DNA of 44,104 bases. Origin: CAZCFB01 sp964511535 (GTDB lineage Bacteria; Myxococcota_A; Polyangia; GCA-2747355; CAZCFB01). The stretch covers positions 1 through 44,104 of the forward strand of contig CAZEFW010000069.1 of assembly GCA_964511535.1 (NCBI GenBank), given 5' to 3'. A model generated the notes under the pieces. That model did no database searches. It saw nothing but the letters and a program-made list of their open reading frames with translations, and had not been told where the DNA came from. Of this stretch, positions 1-7,320 are shown in pieces; the stretch's first letter is position 1; every line of letters starts with the position of its first letter. Made by a program: the position numbers and the translations under genes.

Positions 1-16
1 CCCGTGTCCCGCTCCA
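1..16 (+). tRNA. 3' end of a probable tRNA-Gly (cut by window edge)
   Basis: The first 16 bases read as the end of the T-arm, the 3' half of the acceptor stem and an encoded CCA. The run TCCCGCTCCA is typical of bacterial tRNA-Gly, whose 5' end usually begins GCGGGA. A strong terminator follows four bases later, as is common after tRNA genes. The rest of the gene is outside the window, so the anticodon cannot be read and the isotype is inferred from the acceptor stem only. Confidence 0.6.
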
Positions 17-19
17 AAT

Positions 20-54
20 CCAAGGCCCCCAACCGGGGGCTTTGGTGTTTTCTG
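20..54 (+). terminator. Rho-independent terminator after the tRNA
   Basis: CCAAGGCCCCC (20-30) pairs with GGGGGCTTTGG (35-45) around an AACC loop; ten of eleven positions are Watson-Crick and one is a wobble. A T-rich tail (TGTTTT) follows. It lies directly downstream of the tRNA end and most likely ends that transcript. Confidence 0.8.
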
Positions 55-365
55 ACCTCGTCGCGGGTGGACTCCGCGCGGCCCTGCGGGCCGTGCTCGT
101 CGCTGCAATCGACGGCGTGATTGTCCAGCGCTTTGATTCAGCGATGATGTCGTCGATTGCGAAGTAGTTCTTTGCTCCTCCAAGGAGGGGGAACCAGACT
201 CCCAGTTGGGCCTCGTCGGGCCATTGCTTCAATCGGTACTCCGAGGGGGCATAGTCTACTTGTGGAGCGTCTCCGTCGCGGCTGGAGCGCCAAGCCAGCA
301 CAGGGCACATCTTGGCCTGTTGATGGCGGAAGCCGCCCTGCTGGACCAGCGACGACTTCCCCTAC
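55..365. other. Intergenic stretch, no gene supported
   Basis: About 310 bases between the tRNA terminator and the terminator of the regulator on the opposite strand. The short open frames here lack ribosome binding sites and recognisable protein features. I see no promoter or repeat I can defend. Confidence 0.5.
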
Positions 366-390
366 AAAAACCTGCAGACCTGTCTGCAGG
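366..390 (-). terminator. Rho-independent terminator of the sigma-54 regulator gene
   Basis: On the minus strand CCTGCAGA (390-383) and TCTGCAGG (378-371) form a perfect 8-bp stem with a 4-nt loop, followed at once by TTTTT (370-366). It starts 10 bases after the stop codon of the regulator gene read in the same direction. Confidence 0.85.
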
Positions 391-399
391 ACGCCGAGC

Positions 400-1959
400 T
401 TACGGTGTCTTCGCGATACCCAGCTTGCGCATACGCGCGCGGAGGGTGCTCGGGTTCATGCCCAGTAGCTCGGCAGCGCCGCCGGGGCCGTGGACCTTGC
501 CGCCCGTCGCTTCGAGCACCCGCCGGATGTGAGCCGCCATCACCGAATTCAGTTCCAAGGAACCCTCCTCAGGCGGGACCGGTGTCGGTCCGCCACCCAC
601 GGTCGGGGCGGGCTCGAGCCCTTCGAAGCGGAGGGGTTCGCCCCGGTGCAGTATCATGGCGCGCTCCACCACGTTGTCGAGTTCGCGCACATTGCCCGGC
701 CACGCGTATGCCATGAGGGTGTTCATGGCTCCAGCAGCCAGCTCTGGCGTGGGGCCGAGCTTCAGCTCCCGCGCCTTACGCTCCAGGAAGTGCTGCACCA
801 GGGCGGGGATGTCTGCAGTGCGCTTGCGCAGGGGCGGCAACTCGATGGGAAACACGTTCAGCCGGTAGTACAGGTCTTCCCGAAACCGGCCGTCCGCCAC
901 CATCTGCTTGAGGTCCTTGTTCGTGGCGGCGATGATCCGGATGTCGAGCTTGATGCTCCTGGTGCCGCCGATCCGCTCGATCTCGCGGTTCTGTAGCACC
1001 CGGAGCAGGCGAACCTGGGCCTCGAGGGGCATCTCGCCGATTTCGTCGAGCAAGATGGTTCCCTTGTCGGCGCGTTCGAACCGGCCTCGCTTCTGTGCCA
1101 GGGCGCCCGTGAAGGCGCCCTTCTCGTGACCGAAGAGCTCGCTGTCGAGCAGGGAATCCGGAATCGCGCCGCAGTTGACCGCGATGAACGGCCCGTCGTG
1201 GCGCGGCGAGGTTTGGTGGATCCGGTTGGCGATGACGTCCTTGCCCACGCCGGTCTCGCCGGATAACAAGACGGGGCTCTCGGTGGGGGCGACCCGAGCG
1301 ACCTGCTGCATCACGTCCCGTAGGCCGAAATCGGCGCCGACGATATCGGACCCCGCGAGCCTACGGAGCTCACCTTGCAGGTACCGGTTGTCGTCTGCCA
1401 GCTGATTCTTCAGCTGCAGCAATTCCCGGTGCTTGAGCGAGTTCGCCAGCGCCAGCGCCATGGGCTCGCGCAGCGTCGCGAAGAGCCGTATATGTTCGTT
1501 GGTGAAGCGATCTTCACCGTGAGCAAACAGGTCCAGGCTGCCGATCCACTGATCGGCGATCCTCAGCAGGAGGCTCATGGCTGAGCTGGGAGGCAGGTCG
1601 AGGAGCCCGAGCACTTGTTCGTGCATCGGCATCTCATCGGAGCGATTGAAGACGACGACTCCCTCGACGGTCTTGTCTGCGGCTGTCCGATCGACGTCGG
1701 CCGCTTTCCTCTCGTCGAGATCGGGCAGACGCACGAGGGTGTCCATGGAGGAGTACGAATCTCGGCGCGCTGAAGCAATGAAACGCAAGGCCAGCTGATC
1801 CTCCTGATACTGGGTCAGATAGAGGGCATCCACGGGCATGTGCTCCACGAGCATGTCGAAGCAGTGCTTGAGGCTCTGCTCGACCTCGAAGGTGCTGCAG
1901 ATCTTCAAGGTCGCTTCGCGACAGAACAGGTTTGGATCGACCTCTACCGGCCGGCTCAT
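400..1959 (-). CDS. Sigma-54-dependent GAF/AAA+/Fis transcriptional activator
   Basis: A 519-residue enhancer-binding protein. Residues about 15-180 form a GAF-type sensory domain. The AAA+ domain follows with Walker A GETGVGKD (234-241) and the sigma-54-contacting loop GAFTGA (281-286), then LLDEIGEMP as Walker B. The last 45 residues are a Fis-type helix-turn-helix. The ATG at 1959 is preferred over one 36 codons upstream because GGAGGTG lies just before it and the domain fits. It is divergent from a methyltransferase gene whose upstream DNA carries a -24/-12 promoter and repeated TTTGACA-like sites, so that operon is its likely target. The ligand sensed by GAF is unknown. NorR has the same architecture, but nothing here shows nitric-oxide sensing. 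Confidence 0.9.
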   Translation of the reverse strand: MSRPVEVDPNLFCREATLKICSTFEVEQSLKHCFDMLVEHMPVDALYLTQYQEDQLALRFIASARRDSYSSMDTLVRLPDLDERKAADVDRTAADKTVEGVVVFNRSDEMPMHEQVLGLLDLPPSSAMSLLLRIADQWIGSLDLFAHGEDRFTNEHIRLFATLREPMALALANSLKHRELLQLKNQLADDNRYLQGELRRLAGSDIVGADFGLRDVMQQVARVAPTESPVLLSGETGVGKDVIANRIHQTSPRHDGPFIAVNCGAIPDSLLDSELFGHEKGAFTGALAQKRGRFERADKGTILLDEIGEMPLEAQVRLLRVLQNREIERIGGTRSIKLDIRIIAATNKDLKQMVADGRFREDLYYRLNVFPIELPPLRKRTADIPALVQHFLERKARELKLGPTPELAAGAMNTLMAYAWPGNVRELDNVVERAMILHRGEPLRFEGLEPAPTVGGGPTPVPPEEGSLELNSVMAAHIRRVLEATGGKVHGPGGAAELLGMNPSTLRARMRKLGIAKTP

Positions 1960-2016
1960 TGGGTGACACCTCCGGGCTGTCAGGTCGCGGCGCGGAGTCG
2001 CCCCGACATCGCCATA

Positions 2017-2084
2017 TTTGACAGCGCAGCTTCGTTTGTCACGCGCTGAAATCGCAGCATTTGACAACCGTGGACATCGTCAAA
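2017..2084. promoter_or_regulatory. Candidate upstream activator sites (TTTGACA-type repeats)
   Basis: Related motifs cluster between the divergent genes: TTTGACA at 2017-2023, TTGTCA at 2036-2041, TTTGACA at 2060-2066 and GTCAAA at 2079-2084. TTTGAC (2060-2065) and GTCAAA (2079-2084) form an inverted repeat, and TTGTCA (2036-2041) is the reverse complement of TGACAA (2062-2067). They lie about 60-125 bp upstream of the predicted start of the sigma-54 transcript, the usual distance for enhancer-binding-protein sites. Binding by the adjacent activator is inference. Confidence 0.5.
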
Positions 2085-2116
2085 GCTAACCTATTGCAAT
2101 GATGCGGTTTCCTGTT

Positions 2117-2132
2117 TGGCATGCCGAATGCA
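2117..2132 (+). promoter_or_regulatory. Sigma-54 (-24/-12) promoter of the methyltransferase operon
   Basis: TGGCATGCCGAATGCA matches the sigma-54 consensus TGGCAC-N5-TTGCA closely. GG at 2118-2119 and GC at 2130-2131 are separated by exactly 10 bases. Transcription would start near 2142-2144, upstream of the chosen methyltransferase start at 2193. This also shows that an ATG at 2121, inside the promoter, is not the real start. Confidence 0.7.
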
Positions 2133-2192
2133 AATTACGTGAGCACGGTGGATCGGATGGAACCGACCACTCACGACATTGAGGAGCCCGCG

Positions 2193-2945
2193 ATGAACAT
2201 GGACATGTGGAAGTACTTTGGCATCACGCACACCGACCATACGGTGATGAACCCCATGAGCCTGCCCAAGACCCGGGAGCTGGTGGACCAGCTGCGCCTG
2301 CCCGAGGGGGGGCAGGTCCTGGACATGGCCTGCGGCAAGGCCGAGTACCTCTGTCTCGTGGCGGAGCAGTACGGGGTGACCGGCACCGGGGTGGAGCTGT
2401 CTCCCGTCACCTTCGAGGCGGCGCAGCAGACCGTGGCCGCCCGGGGACTGACGGAGCGCATCGAGCTGGTGAACATGGATGGCGCACAGTATCAGCCGGA
2501 GCGACCGGAGAGCTTGGACCTGGCCTCCTGCGTGGGCGCCTCCTGGGTCTTCGGAGGACACCGGGGCACCCTCGAAGCCATGACCAAGCTGGCCAAGCCC
2601 GGCGGGCTCGTGCTCGTGGGCGAGCCCCTCTGGAGGAGGACCCCGGACCCGGAGTACCTGAAGATCACCGAGCAGAAGGCCGAGTCCTATGGGACGCACG
2701 CGGAAAACGTCCAGACCGGGGTGGAACTGGGGCTGACGTTCCTGTACTCCGCCATGTCCTCACCCGACGATTGGGACCGCTACGAAGGGCTCCAGACCCA
2801 GGCTGCGGAGCGGTATGCAGCGGCACATCCGGAGGACCCGGACAACGAAGCGCTGCTCGGCACGCTGCGGAAGAACCGGGATGCGTATCTGCGTTGGGGG
2901 CGGGATTGCCTGGGGTGGGCGCTGTATTTGTTTGGGCGCGTGTAG
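2193..2945 (+). CDS. SAM-dependent class I methyltransferase
   Basis: A 250-residue protein with a Rossmann methyltransferase core. Motif I is VLDMACGKAEYL, followed by the acidic end of strand 2 (GVELSP) and the region LVNMDGAQY. A methyl acceptor cannot be read from sequence; the family includes small-molecule methyltransferases. The start at 2193 is chosen because GAGGAG lies 6 bases before it; upstream in-frame ATGs at 2121 and 2157 are in or close to the promoter and lack a comparable site. It lies downstream of the -24/-12 promoter and divergent from the sigma-54 activator, and leads into a 95-residue gene 31 bases later, so the two are probably co-transcribed. Confidence 0.85.
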   Translation: MNMDMWKYFGITHTDHTVMNPMSLPKTRELVDQLRLPEGGQVLDMACGKAEYLCLVAEQYGVTGTGVELSPVTFEAAQQTVAARGLTERIELVNMDGAQYQPERPESLDLASCVGASWVFGGHRGTLEAMTKLAKPGGLVLVGEPLWRRTPDPEYLKITEQKAESYGTHAENVQTGVELGLTFLYSAMSSPDDWDRYEGLQTQAAERYAAAHPEDPDNEALLGTLRKNRDAYLRWGRDCLGWALYLFGRV

Positions 2946-2976
2946 AGGAGATAGGACTGCCCCCAGGAGAGAGCTC

Positions 2977-3264
2977 ATGAAGCGACTGGAGATCGTGCAC
3001 ATTCGACTGTACGGACCGCTTCCCGCGTCGCTGATCCGGGACATCCAGGCGTCGGTGGCAGATGAAGGCGACCAGGTCCAGCTGCGGATCTATCGGCGCA
3101 CCGGTGTGAGCGCGGATCTCAGCCTCCACCTGCACATGGACGCGCAGCCCGACGGCACAGAGGTCACCGAGCTCGGCCTGCGCCTCACCGACGCCCTCGG
3201 CGAGTATGGAATTGTGATGTGCACGCAGTGGAACGAGGTCCACAGTCCCGACCTCGGAGAGTGA
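2977..3264 (+). CDS. Small protein of unknown function in the methyltransferase operon
   Basis: A 95-residue protein starting at an ATG with AGGAGA 6 bases upstream. It is predicted soluble, with an N-terminal beta strand (KRLEIVHIRLYG), an amphipathic helix, another strand (VQLRIYRR) and the segment LSLHLHMDA. I do not recognise the family. The alternating strand/helix pattern would suit a small ferredoxin-like fold, but that is a guess. It follows the methyltransferase by 31 bases on the same strand and is probably controlled by the same sigma-54 promoter. Confidence 0.75.
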   Translation: MKRLEIVHIRLYGPLPASLIRDIQASVADEGDQVQLRIYRRTGVSADLSLHLHMDAQPDGTEVTELGLRLTDALGEYGIVMCTQWNEVHSPDLGE

Positions 3265-3752
3265 GCTCATCACGAGCAGTAGCAACCCCACCGACGTCCC
3301 GCAGATCTTATCTTGCCCCGCTTGGCGACTGGAATCTCGGAGGCCGAGTATCTGAGAGTCTCCTGAGCCTTTGTTAATTCGCCAGACGCTACTCTTCCAG
3401 CAACTCGTCCAGCTTCGCCTTCACGTCGCGGATGGACTTCGGCTCGCTCCGCCAAGGAAGGCACGCGACAACAATTGCCAAACACGCACAAGCGCTTTGT
3501 CAACGATGGCTCCCCATGCTCTGGAGGTGCCGGACAATCGGTCTCGCGCTGGCGGACATGGGTGGGATTTCTCTCCCGCCCTTCCTGGCGACGAATTCCA
3601 TGGGCAATGTTGTGTGAAAGCACCTGTTTACTCGCAACCTATGCCATGGTAATCGCAAAGGTATTCTGCCGGGCACCAGCATGGGGCGTGGCCATCATGC
3701 GGCCCGGGGATTCGAAAGCTCGAGCGCTGAGCACCTGCGAGAGGAGGCAGAG
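3265..3752. other. Intergenic region with a possible degraded coding remnant
   Basis: About 490 bases, less GC-rich than the flanks, without a convincing intact gene. On the minus strand at 3445-3389 a short frame reads EPKSIRDVKAKLDELLEE and stop, which looks like a genuine charged helical C-terminus, but the same frame is closed by a stop about 20 codons upstream, so it may be a gene relic. The stretch also holds the leader of the flavorubredoxin gene. I found no good -24/-12 or -35/-10 promoter. Confidence 0.4.
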
Positions 3753-5177
3753 ATGAAAGCCAGGAAGCTGACAAACGGGGCGAAGTGGCTGGGAGCCATC
3801 GACTGGGACCGGCGGCTGTTCGACGCGTTGATCCCCCTCCCGGACGGCACCTCGTACAACGCATACCTGGTGACAGGCGAAGAGAAGACCGTGTTGATCG
3901 ACTCGGTGGATCCATCCATGACCGATGTCCTTCTTCGTCAACTGGAGTCGGTCGAGCGGATCGACTATGTGGTGTCAAACCACGCGGAGCAGGATCACTC
4001 CGGCTCAATACCGGCTGTCCTCGAGCGGTATCCCAACGCCGAGGTGCTGGCGTCCAGCGTGGCCGTCGAGCTCCTGGTCAACTCGCTGCGAATCCCCGAG
4101 CAAAAGATCCGCGCGGTATCCGATGGCGAGACGCTCGACCTGGGCGGGAGAACTCTGGAGTTCCTCTACACGCCATGGGTCCACTGGCCAGAAACCATGG
4201 TCACGCTGCTGAAAGAGGAAGGTGTGCTGTTCAGCTGCGATTTCTTCGGTTCACACATCGCCTCCAGCGAGCTCTGGGTCAACGACAAGGGGCGCGTGTA
4301 TGAAGCGGCGAAGCGCTACTTCGCAGAGGTGATGTTGCCGTTTCGATCTCATATTCGAATGCACCTCGATCGGTTGGCCGAATACGACATCACCACCATC
4401 GCGCCGAGCCACGGCCAGATTCACGGCGAGCCGGAGTTCATCATGGGCGCCTACCGCGGGTGGGCCGACGAGCAGCCCAGGAACATGGTCGTGCTGCCCA
4501 TGGTCTCCATGCACGGGAGCACCAAGGCGATGGCGGACTGTCTCATCGAAGAGCTGGTGGATCGCGGCGTCGAGGTGGAGTGCTTCGACTTGACGGTTGC
4601 TGACATCGGCAAGCTGGCCATGTCGATGATGGACGCGGCCACCATCGTCATCGCCACACCGATGGTGCTCGGCGGACCCCATCCGCTGGCCGCGTACGCG
4701 GCCGTGTTGGCAAACGCGCTGAGGCCGAAGGCCAGGAACCTCTCGGTCATCGGCTCCTACGGATGGGGGGGCAATGCCGTCGAGACGCTGGCGGAGATGA
4801 TACCGAACCTGCAGGTCGATTTGATCGAGCCACACCTGACAAAGGGGCTCCCCGGTCAGCCCGACCGCGAGGCGATGGGGCGCCTCGCCGGTGAAATCGC
4901 AAGGAGGCACCAGGAGCCTGACGATACAAAGACACCGGAGAAAAAAGGGACGGACAGTGGAGCGGCCAAAGCGGAAGAGATGTATCAGTGCCAGATAGGA
5001 ACGTGCGGCTTCATCTACGACCCGGACAAAGGGGTCAAAAGGGGAAAGTCCAAGGTCAAGAAGGGCACGTCCTTCGACGACCTCCCCGAGGACTGGAAGT
5101 GCCCGTCCTGTGGCGCCGGCAAGGAGATGTTCCGCCCCCTGGCCGGGCCCGGCTCTGTGGCGGAAGAGGGGGTCTGA
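3753..5177 (+). CDS. Flavorubredoxin (flavodiiron NO/O2 reductase with C-terminal rubredoxin)
   Basis: A 474-residue flavodiiron protein, close in length to E. coli NorV. The N-terminal metallo-beta-lactamase-like domain keeps the di-iron ligand motif H77-x-E79-x-D81-H82, plus H144, D163 and H220. A flavodoxin (FMN) domain spans about residues 245-395. A rubredoxin domain ends the protein with C413, C418, C450 and C453. The family reduces nitric oxide or oxygen to N2O or water in the cytoplasm. The first rubredoxin cysteine pair is CX4C rather than CX2C, a variant known in some Desulfovibrio rubredoxins. The start at 3753 follows GAGGAGG. No NADH:rubredoxin reductase gene is adjacent, so the electron donor is unknown. 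Confidence 0.93.
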   Translation: MKARKLTNGAKWLGAIDWDRRLFDALIPLPDGTSYNAYLVTGEEKTVLIDSVDPSMTDVLLRQLESVERIDYVVSNHAEQDHSGSIPAVLERYPNAEVLASSVAVELLVNSLRIPEQKIRAVSDGETLDLGGRTLEFLYTPWVHWPETMVTLLKEEGVLFSCDFFGSHIASSELWVNDKGRVYEAAKRYFAEVMLPFRSHIRMHLDRLAEYDITTIAPSHGQIHGEPEFIMGAYRGWADEQPRNMVVLPMVSMHGSTKAMADCLIEELVDRGVEVECFDLTVADIGKLAMSMMDAATIVIATPMVLGGPHPLAAYAAVLANALRPKARNLSVIGSYGWGGNAVETLAEMIPNLQVDLIEPHLTKGLPGQPDREAMGRLAGEIARRHQEPDDTKTPEKKGTDSGAAKAEEMYQCQIGTCGFIYDPDKGVKRGKSKVKKGTSFDDLPEDWKCPSCGAGKEMFRPLAGPGSVAEEGV

Positions 5178-5190
5178 ACCATCCTGGGAT

Positions 5191-5207
5191 TCATGAAGGC
5201 TTCATGA
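5191..5207. repeat. Perfect 17-bp palindrome after the flavorubredoxin gene
   Basis: TCATGAAG and CTTCATGA form a perfect inverted repeat with one central base, 13 bases after the flavorubredoxin stop. With no real loop and no T-tract it looks more like a protein-binding site than a terminator. No gene starts close by on the plus strand, so any operator role is unclear. Confidence 0.5.
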
Positions 5208-5289
5208 GTTGGGAGGATGAGCCCAGTTCAGGCGAATTTCGTTGGTCAACGGCCTTCAAGAAATTCAAGCAGTTCCGCCACGCCTGATA

Positions 5290-5342
5290 ACAAACCTGAA
5301 GAAGTGCACCCAGCTGTACCAGGTGCACTTGTTCAGGTTTGT
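5290..5342. terminator. Long hairpin between convergent genes, candidate bidirectional terminator
   Basis: The arms at 5290-5310 and 5322-5342 pair over 21 positions with one mismatch, around an 11-nt loop. It sits between the flavorubredoxin gene and the convergent SMI1-like gene. Short T-rich tracts (TTTGT) close each arm, but there is no long T-run, so termination is only the best guess. The arms do not carry the conserved integron attC core sequences. Confidence 0.5.
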
Positions 5343-5382
5343 CTATGGAGCGAAGCGATGTAGAACTCCGGCACCCGCTCCC

Positions 5383-5502
5383 TCACAGGCCCAGACTCTT
5401 CCTTATCCGCTCCGCGATCTGTGGGTTGCCCATGAAGGCCTTGGGCTCCAGCTTCTTCGCTGTCTCTTCGTCGACCGGCGTCTGCTTGCCGCCCTGAACC
5501 AT
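5383..5502 (-). pseudogene. Coding-like tail in another frame at the end of the SMI1 gene
   Basis: From an ATG at 5502 the minus strand reads 39 residues beginning MVQGGKQTPVDEE and ending ERIRKSLGL. Its composition is that of a normal folded-protein C-terminus. It lies within the last part of the SMI1/KNR4 frame, which in its own frame turns into an Arg/Ser-rich sequence. Either the SMI1 gene has suffered a frameshift or two gene pieces have been joined. There is no clear ribosome binding site for a separate start here. Confidence 0.35.
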
Positions 5503-5882
5503 CTTGCGGTCGCCTGGCGCCCCGTTCCGGCCCCTGCAGAGAGCGCTGGGGCGTTCCATTCGGTGGTGTGGGGGAACGGCCGCGTCAGGTCGATCTGGGC
5601 GCCCTCACCCTCAAACCGTGGATGCCCGTTGTTGGCCTCCCTCAGCGGCAGCAGCCCGGAGCAGGGGCCGGCGCCGCCGTTGCCCGCGTTGAGCAAGAAC
5701 TCACGGTACGCCTGAGGCAGGCGCAGGCCGTGGCTCGCCTCGAACTCGCTCGCCTGGGCCTCGGTCCACCTGGGGCCGAGCTGGTATCGGTGGATCCCGG
5801 CTCCCGGGATCTTGAACTCGGGGTCCTTGCCGATGTGCTGGTCGAGCTTGGCAAGGATCTGCTTGAGGATCTCGTCGTACAT
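5403..5882 (-). CDS. SMI1/KNR4 (SUKH) family protein with disturbed C-terminus
   Basis: A 159-residue frame. Residues about 35-95 match the SMI1/KNR4 fold: LGPRWTEAQASEFEASHG, LRLPQAYREFLLNAGNGG and the following GLLPL. Proteins of this superfamily often act as immunity proteins against contact-dependent or polymorphic toxins, or bind ADP-ribosylating or nuclease toxins. No toxin gene is seen next to it. From about residue 110 the sequence becomes unusually rich in Arg, Ser and Trp, typical of reading a GC-rich gene in the wrong frame, while another frame carries a more natural tail to 5383. The gene may therefore be frameshifted. Function in toxin immunity is inference. Confidence 0.7.
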   Translation of the reverse strand: MYDEILKQILAKLDQHIGKDPEFKIPGAGIHRYQLGPRWTEAQASEFEASHGLRLPQAYREFLLNAGNGGAGPCSGLLPLREANNGHPRFEGEGAQIDLTRPFPHTTEWNAPALSAGAGTGRQATARWFRAASRRRSTKRQRRSWSPRPSWATHRSRSG

Positions 5883-5989
5883 TTTCCCTCTTCTGCCGCC
5901 AGGAGGCCCTCCCCCCTTTCCACGGAGTCCGGCGGTTCAAGGACCTGCTCGAATACGAGCTCCAGTAGCCTCCCCCCAAGCAGCGAAGG

Positions 5990-7198
5990 TCAGAAGTGTT
6001 TCTTTCCAGCCAGGAAATTCTCGGCTGTGGTCCTCACGAAGAACTCTTCCGAGGGGTCGATATGGTTTTTGGCCAGGGCCTTGCCCTTCGATTTGGGCAG
6101 GGTCTTGCACAGGAAGGACAGCGCGCTGCTGCGCACTATGCCCGCGTTGCTCTTGTTGGCCAACAGCGCCCTCGCGCCGTCCAGTGCTCGTTCCTTCTGT
6201 GCTGCTGTGGATACTTTCTGACGATGGATGGCCGCCAGGGCCCAGGCAGTGTTCGGCTCCTTCGCCGAGCCACTTTCTGCGCTCTTCGTGATCAACGCGA
6301 GGAGCTCGTCGTAGTGATCTTTGCATCCCCCCTTCTGGAATCCGACGGCCTCCTCCAGCGCCCTGGCCACGACCTTGGCGTCCTTGTCGGTACGAGCGAT
6401 GGAAACCCAGAGCTTACAGAGCTCACCATGTTTGTCGGCTGGGATGTTCGCGAATCCTGTCACGGCGCCAGCCCGAAGGTCCGCGTCAGGATCGGTCGCC
6501 GCGGCCTTCTTCATGACTTCGTACAGCGCGGGCGAATAGTTATTTCCCATGGCCACACGTAGCATCATGGTGCGGCCGACCACAGGTCCCTCTCTGCAGT
6601 AGCGAACCGCCATCTCTTCGATCCCGGAGCGTTTCCAGTCGAACATGGCCACCGTCCGGGCCAACCGTTCTGTGAGGTCCATGTCCTTCTCACGCTCCAG
6701 CGCGCCCATCGCGCGGCCCGCCAAGTCCTTATCTTTGGGATCCTTGATGCCCTGCTCCAGGAGCGCGCTGGCGCCGAGGTAGCGGATGGACGGGTTCTTG
6801 TCCTCGGTGAACCGGCTCAGGGTCTTGTCCGCGCGGCCACCTTTGATCAGGTCGCTGGCGAGGAAGCCCTTGTACGCCTCGCAGATGGACAGGCGTTCAG
6901 GATCGCATTTGAGCACCTTTTTGGCTTCGGCCACGACCTCGCTGTCACTGCCCGGATCATTCAGCCCACGCTTCTCCGCCTTCGCCTCTTTGGCACCACC
7001 CGGGCTGTCGCTCCCGCCGCCGCCCGGACCGCCGCTCTCAGACATCACCGTCTCTTTCAAGGATTCGAGCAGGGCCTCGTTCTTGCCACCCTTGTTTCCA
7101 GCTTGTTTCTTGCCATCGCGTGAACAACCAGCGTGGGTCAGAGCGGCAGCCACGATGGCGAAGCCGCATACCGAAGAGATGATCCGTGCCTTGTTCAT
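5990..7198 (-). CDS. Lipoprotein with HEAT-like repeats
   Basis: A 402-residue protein with a lipoprotein signal: Lys/Arg start, hydrophobic core, and HAGC as a lipobox near residue 25. A Gly/Ser/Lys-rich linker follows, then an all-helical body with recurring motifs of the type NPSIRYLGASALLE and DPDADLRAGAVTGFAN, typical of HEAT repeats. Such proteins act as protein-binding scaffolds; no partner is evident. The ATG at 7198 has GGGGAGGA upstream; a longer frame to 7321 would run into the leader of the divergent gene and bury the signal peptide. The specific role is unknown. Confidence 0.8.
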   Translation of the reverse strand: MNKARIISSVCGFAIVAAALTHAGCSRDGKKQAGNKGGKNEALLESLKETVMSESGGPGGGGSDSPGGAKEAKAEKRGLNDPGSDSEVVAEAKKVLKCDPERLSICEAYKGFLASDLIKGGRADKTLSRFTEDKNPSIRYLGASALLEQGIKDPKDKDLAGRAMGALEREKDMDLTERLARTVAMFDWKRSGIEEMAVRYCREGPVVGRTMMLRVAMGNNYSPALYEVMKKAAATDPDADLRAGAVTGFANIPADKHGELCKLWVSIARTDKDAKVVARALEEAVGFQKGGCKDHYDELLALITKSAESGSAKEPNTAWALAAIHRQKVSTAAQKERALDGARALLANKSNAGIVRSSALSFLCKTLPKSKGKALAKNHIDPSEEFFVRTTAENFLAGKKHF

Positions 7199-7320
7199 GG
7201 TGTCCTCCCCTGGTCGCAGGCCTTGCCCAGATGGGCCCCAGCGTACCACGCAGATGTTGGGCAACGGAGCCTGGCTGCAAGCTGCTATCCTGCGGCTCAG
7301 ATCAATTGTGGATGCGGACA

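Noticed and set aside
400..1959. Naming the sigma-54 activator NorR because a flavorubredoxin gene is nearby
   Set aside because: The activator faces a methyltransferase operon, the flavorubredoxin lies 1.8 kb away with no convincing -24/-12 promoter or set of GT-N7-AC sites, and the GAF domain could not be shown to hold NorR iron ligands.
2121..2192. Longer methyltransferase start at 2121
   Set aside because: The ATG lies within the -24/-12 promoter, upstream of the predicted transcript start, whereas 2193 has a good ribosome binding site.
5290..5342. Integron attC-like recombination site
   Set aside because: The hairpin lacks the conserved core-site sequences, and no integrase or cassette array is present.
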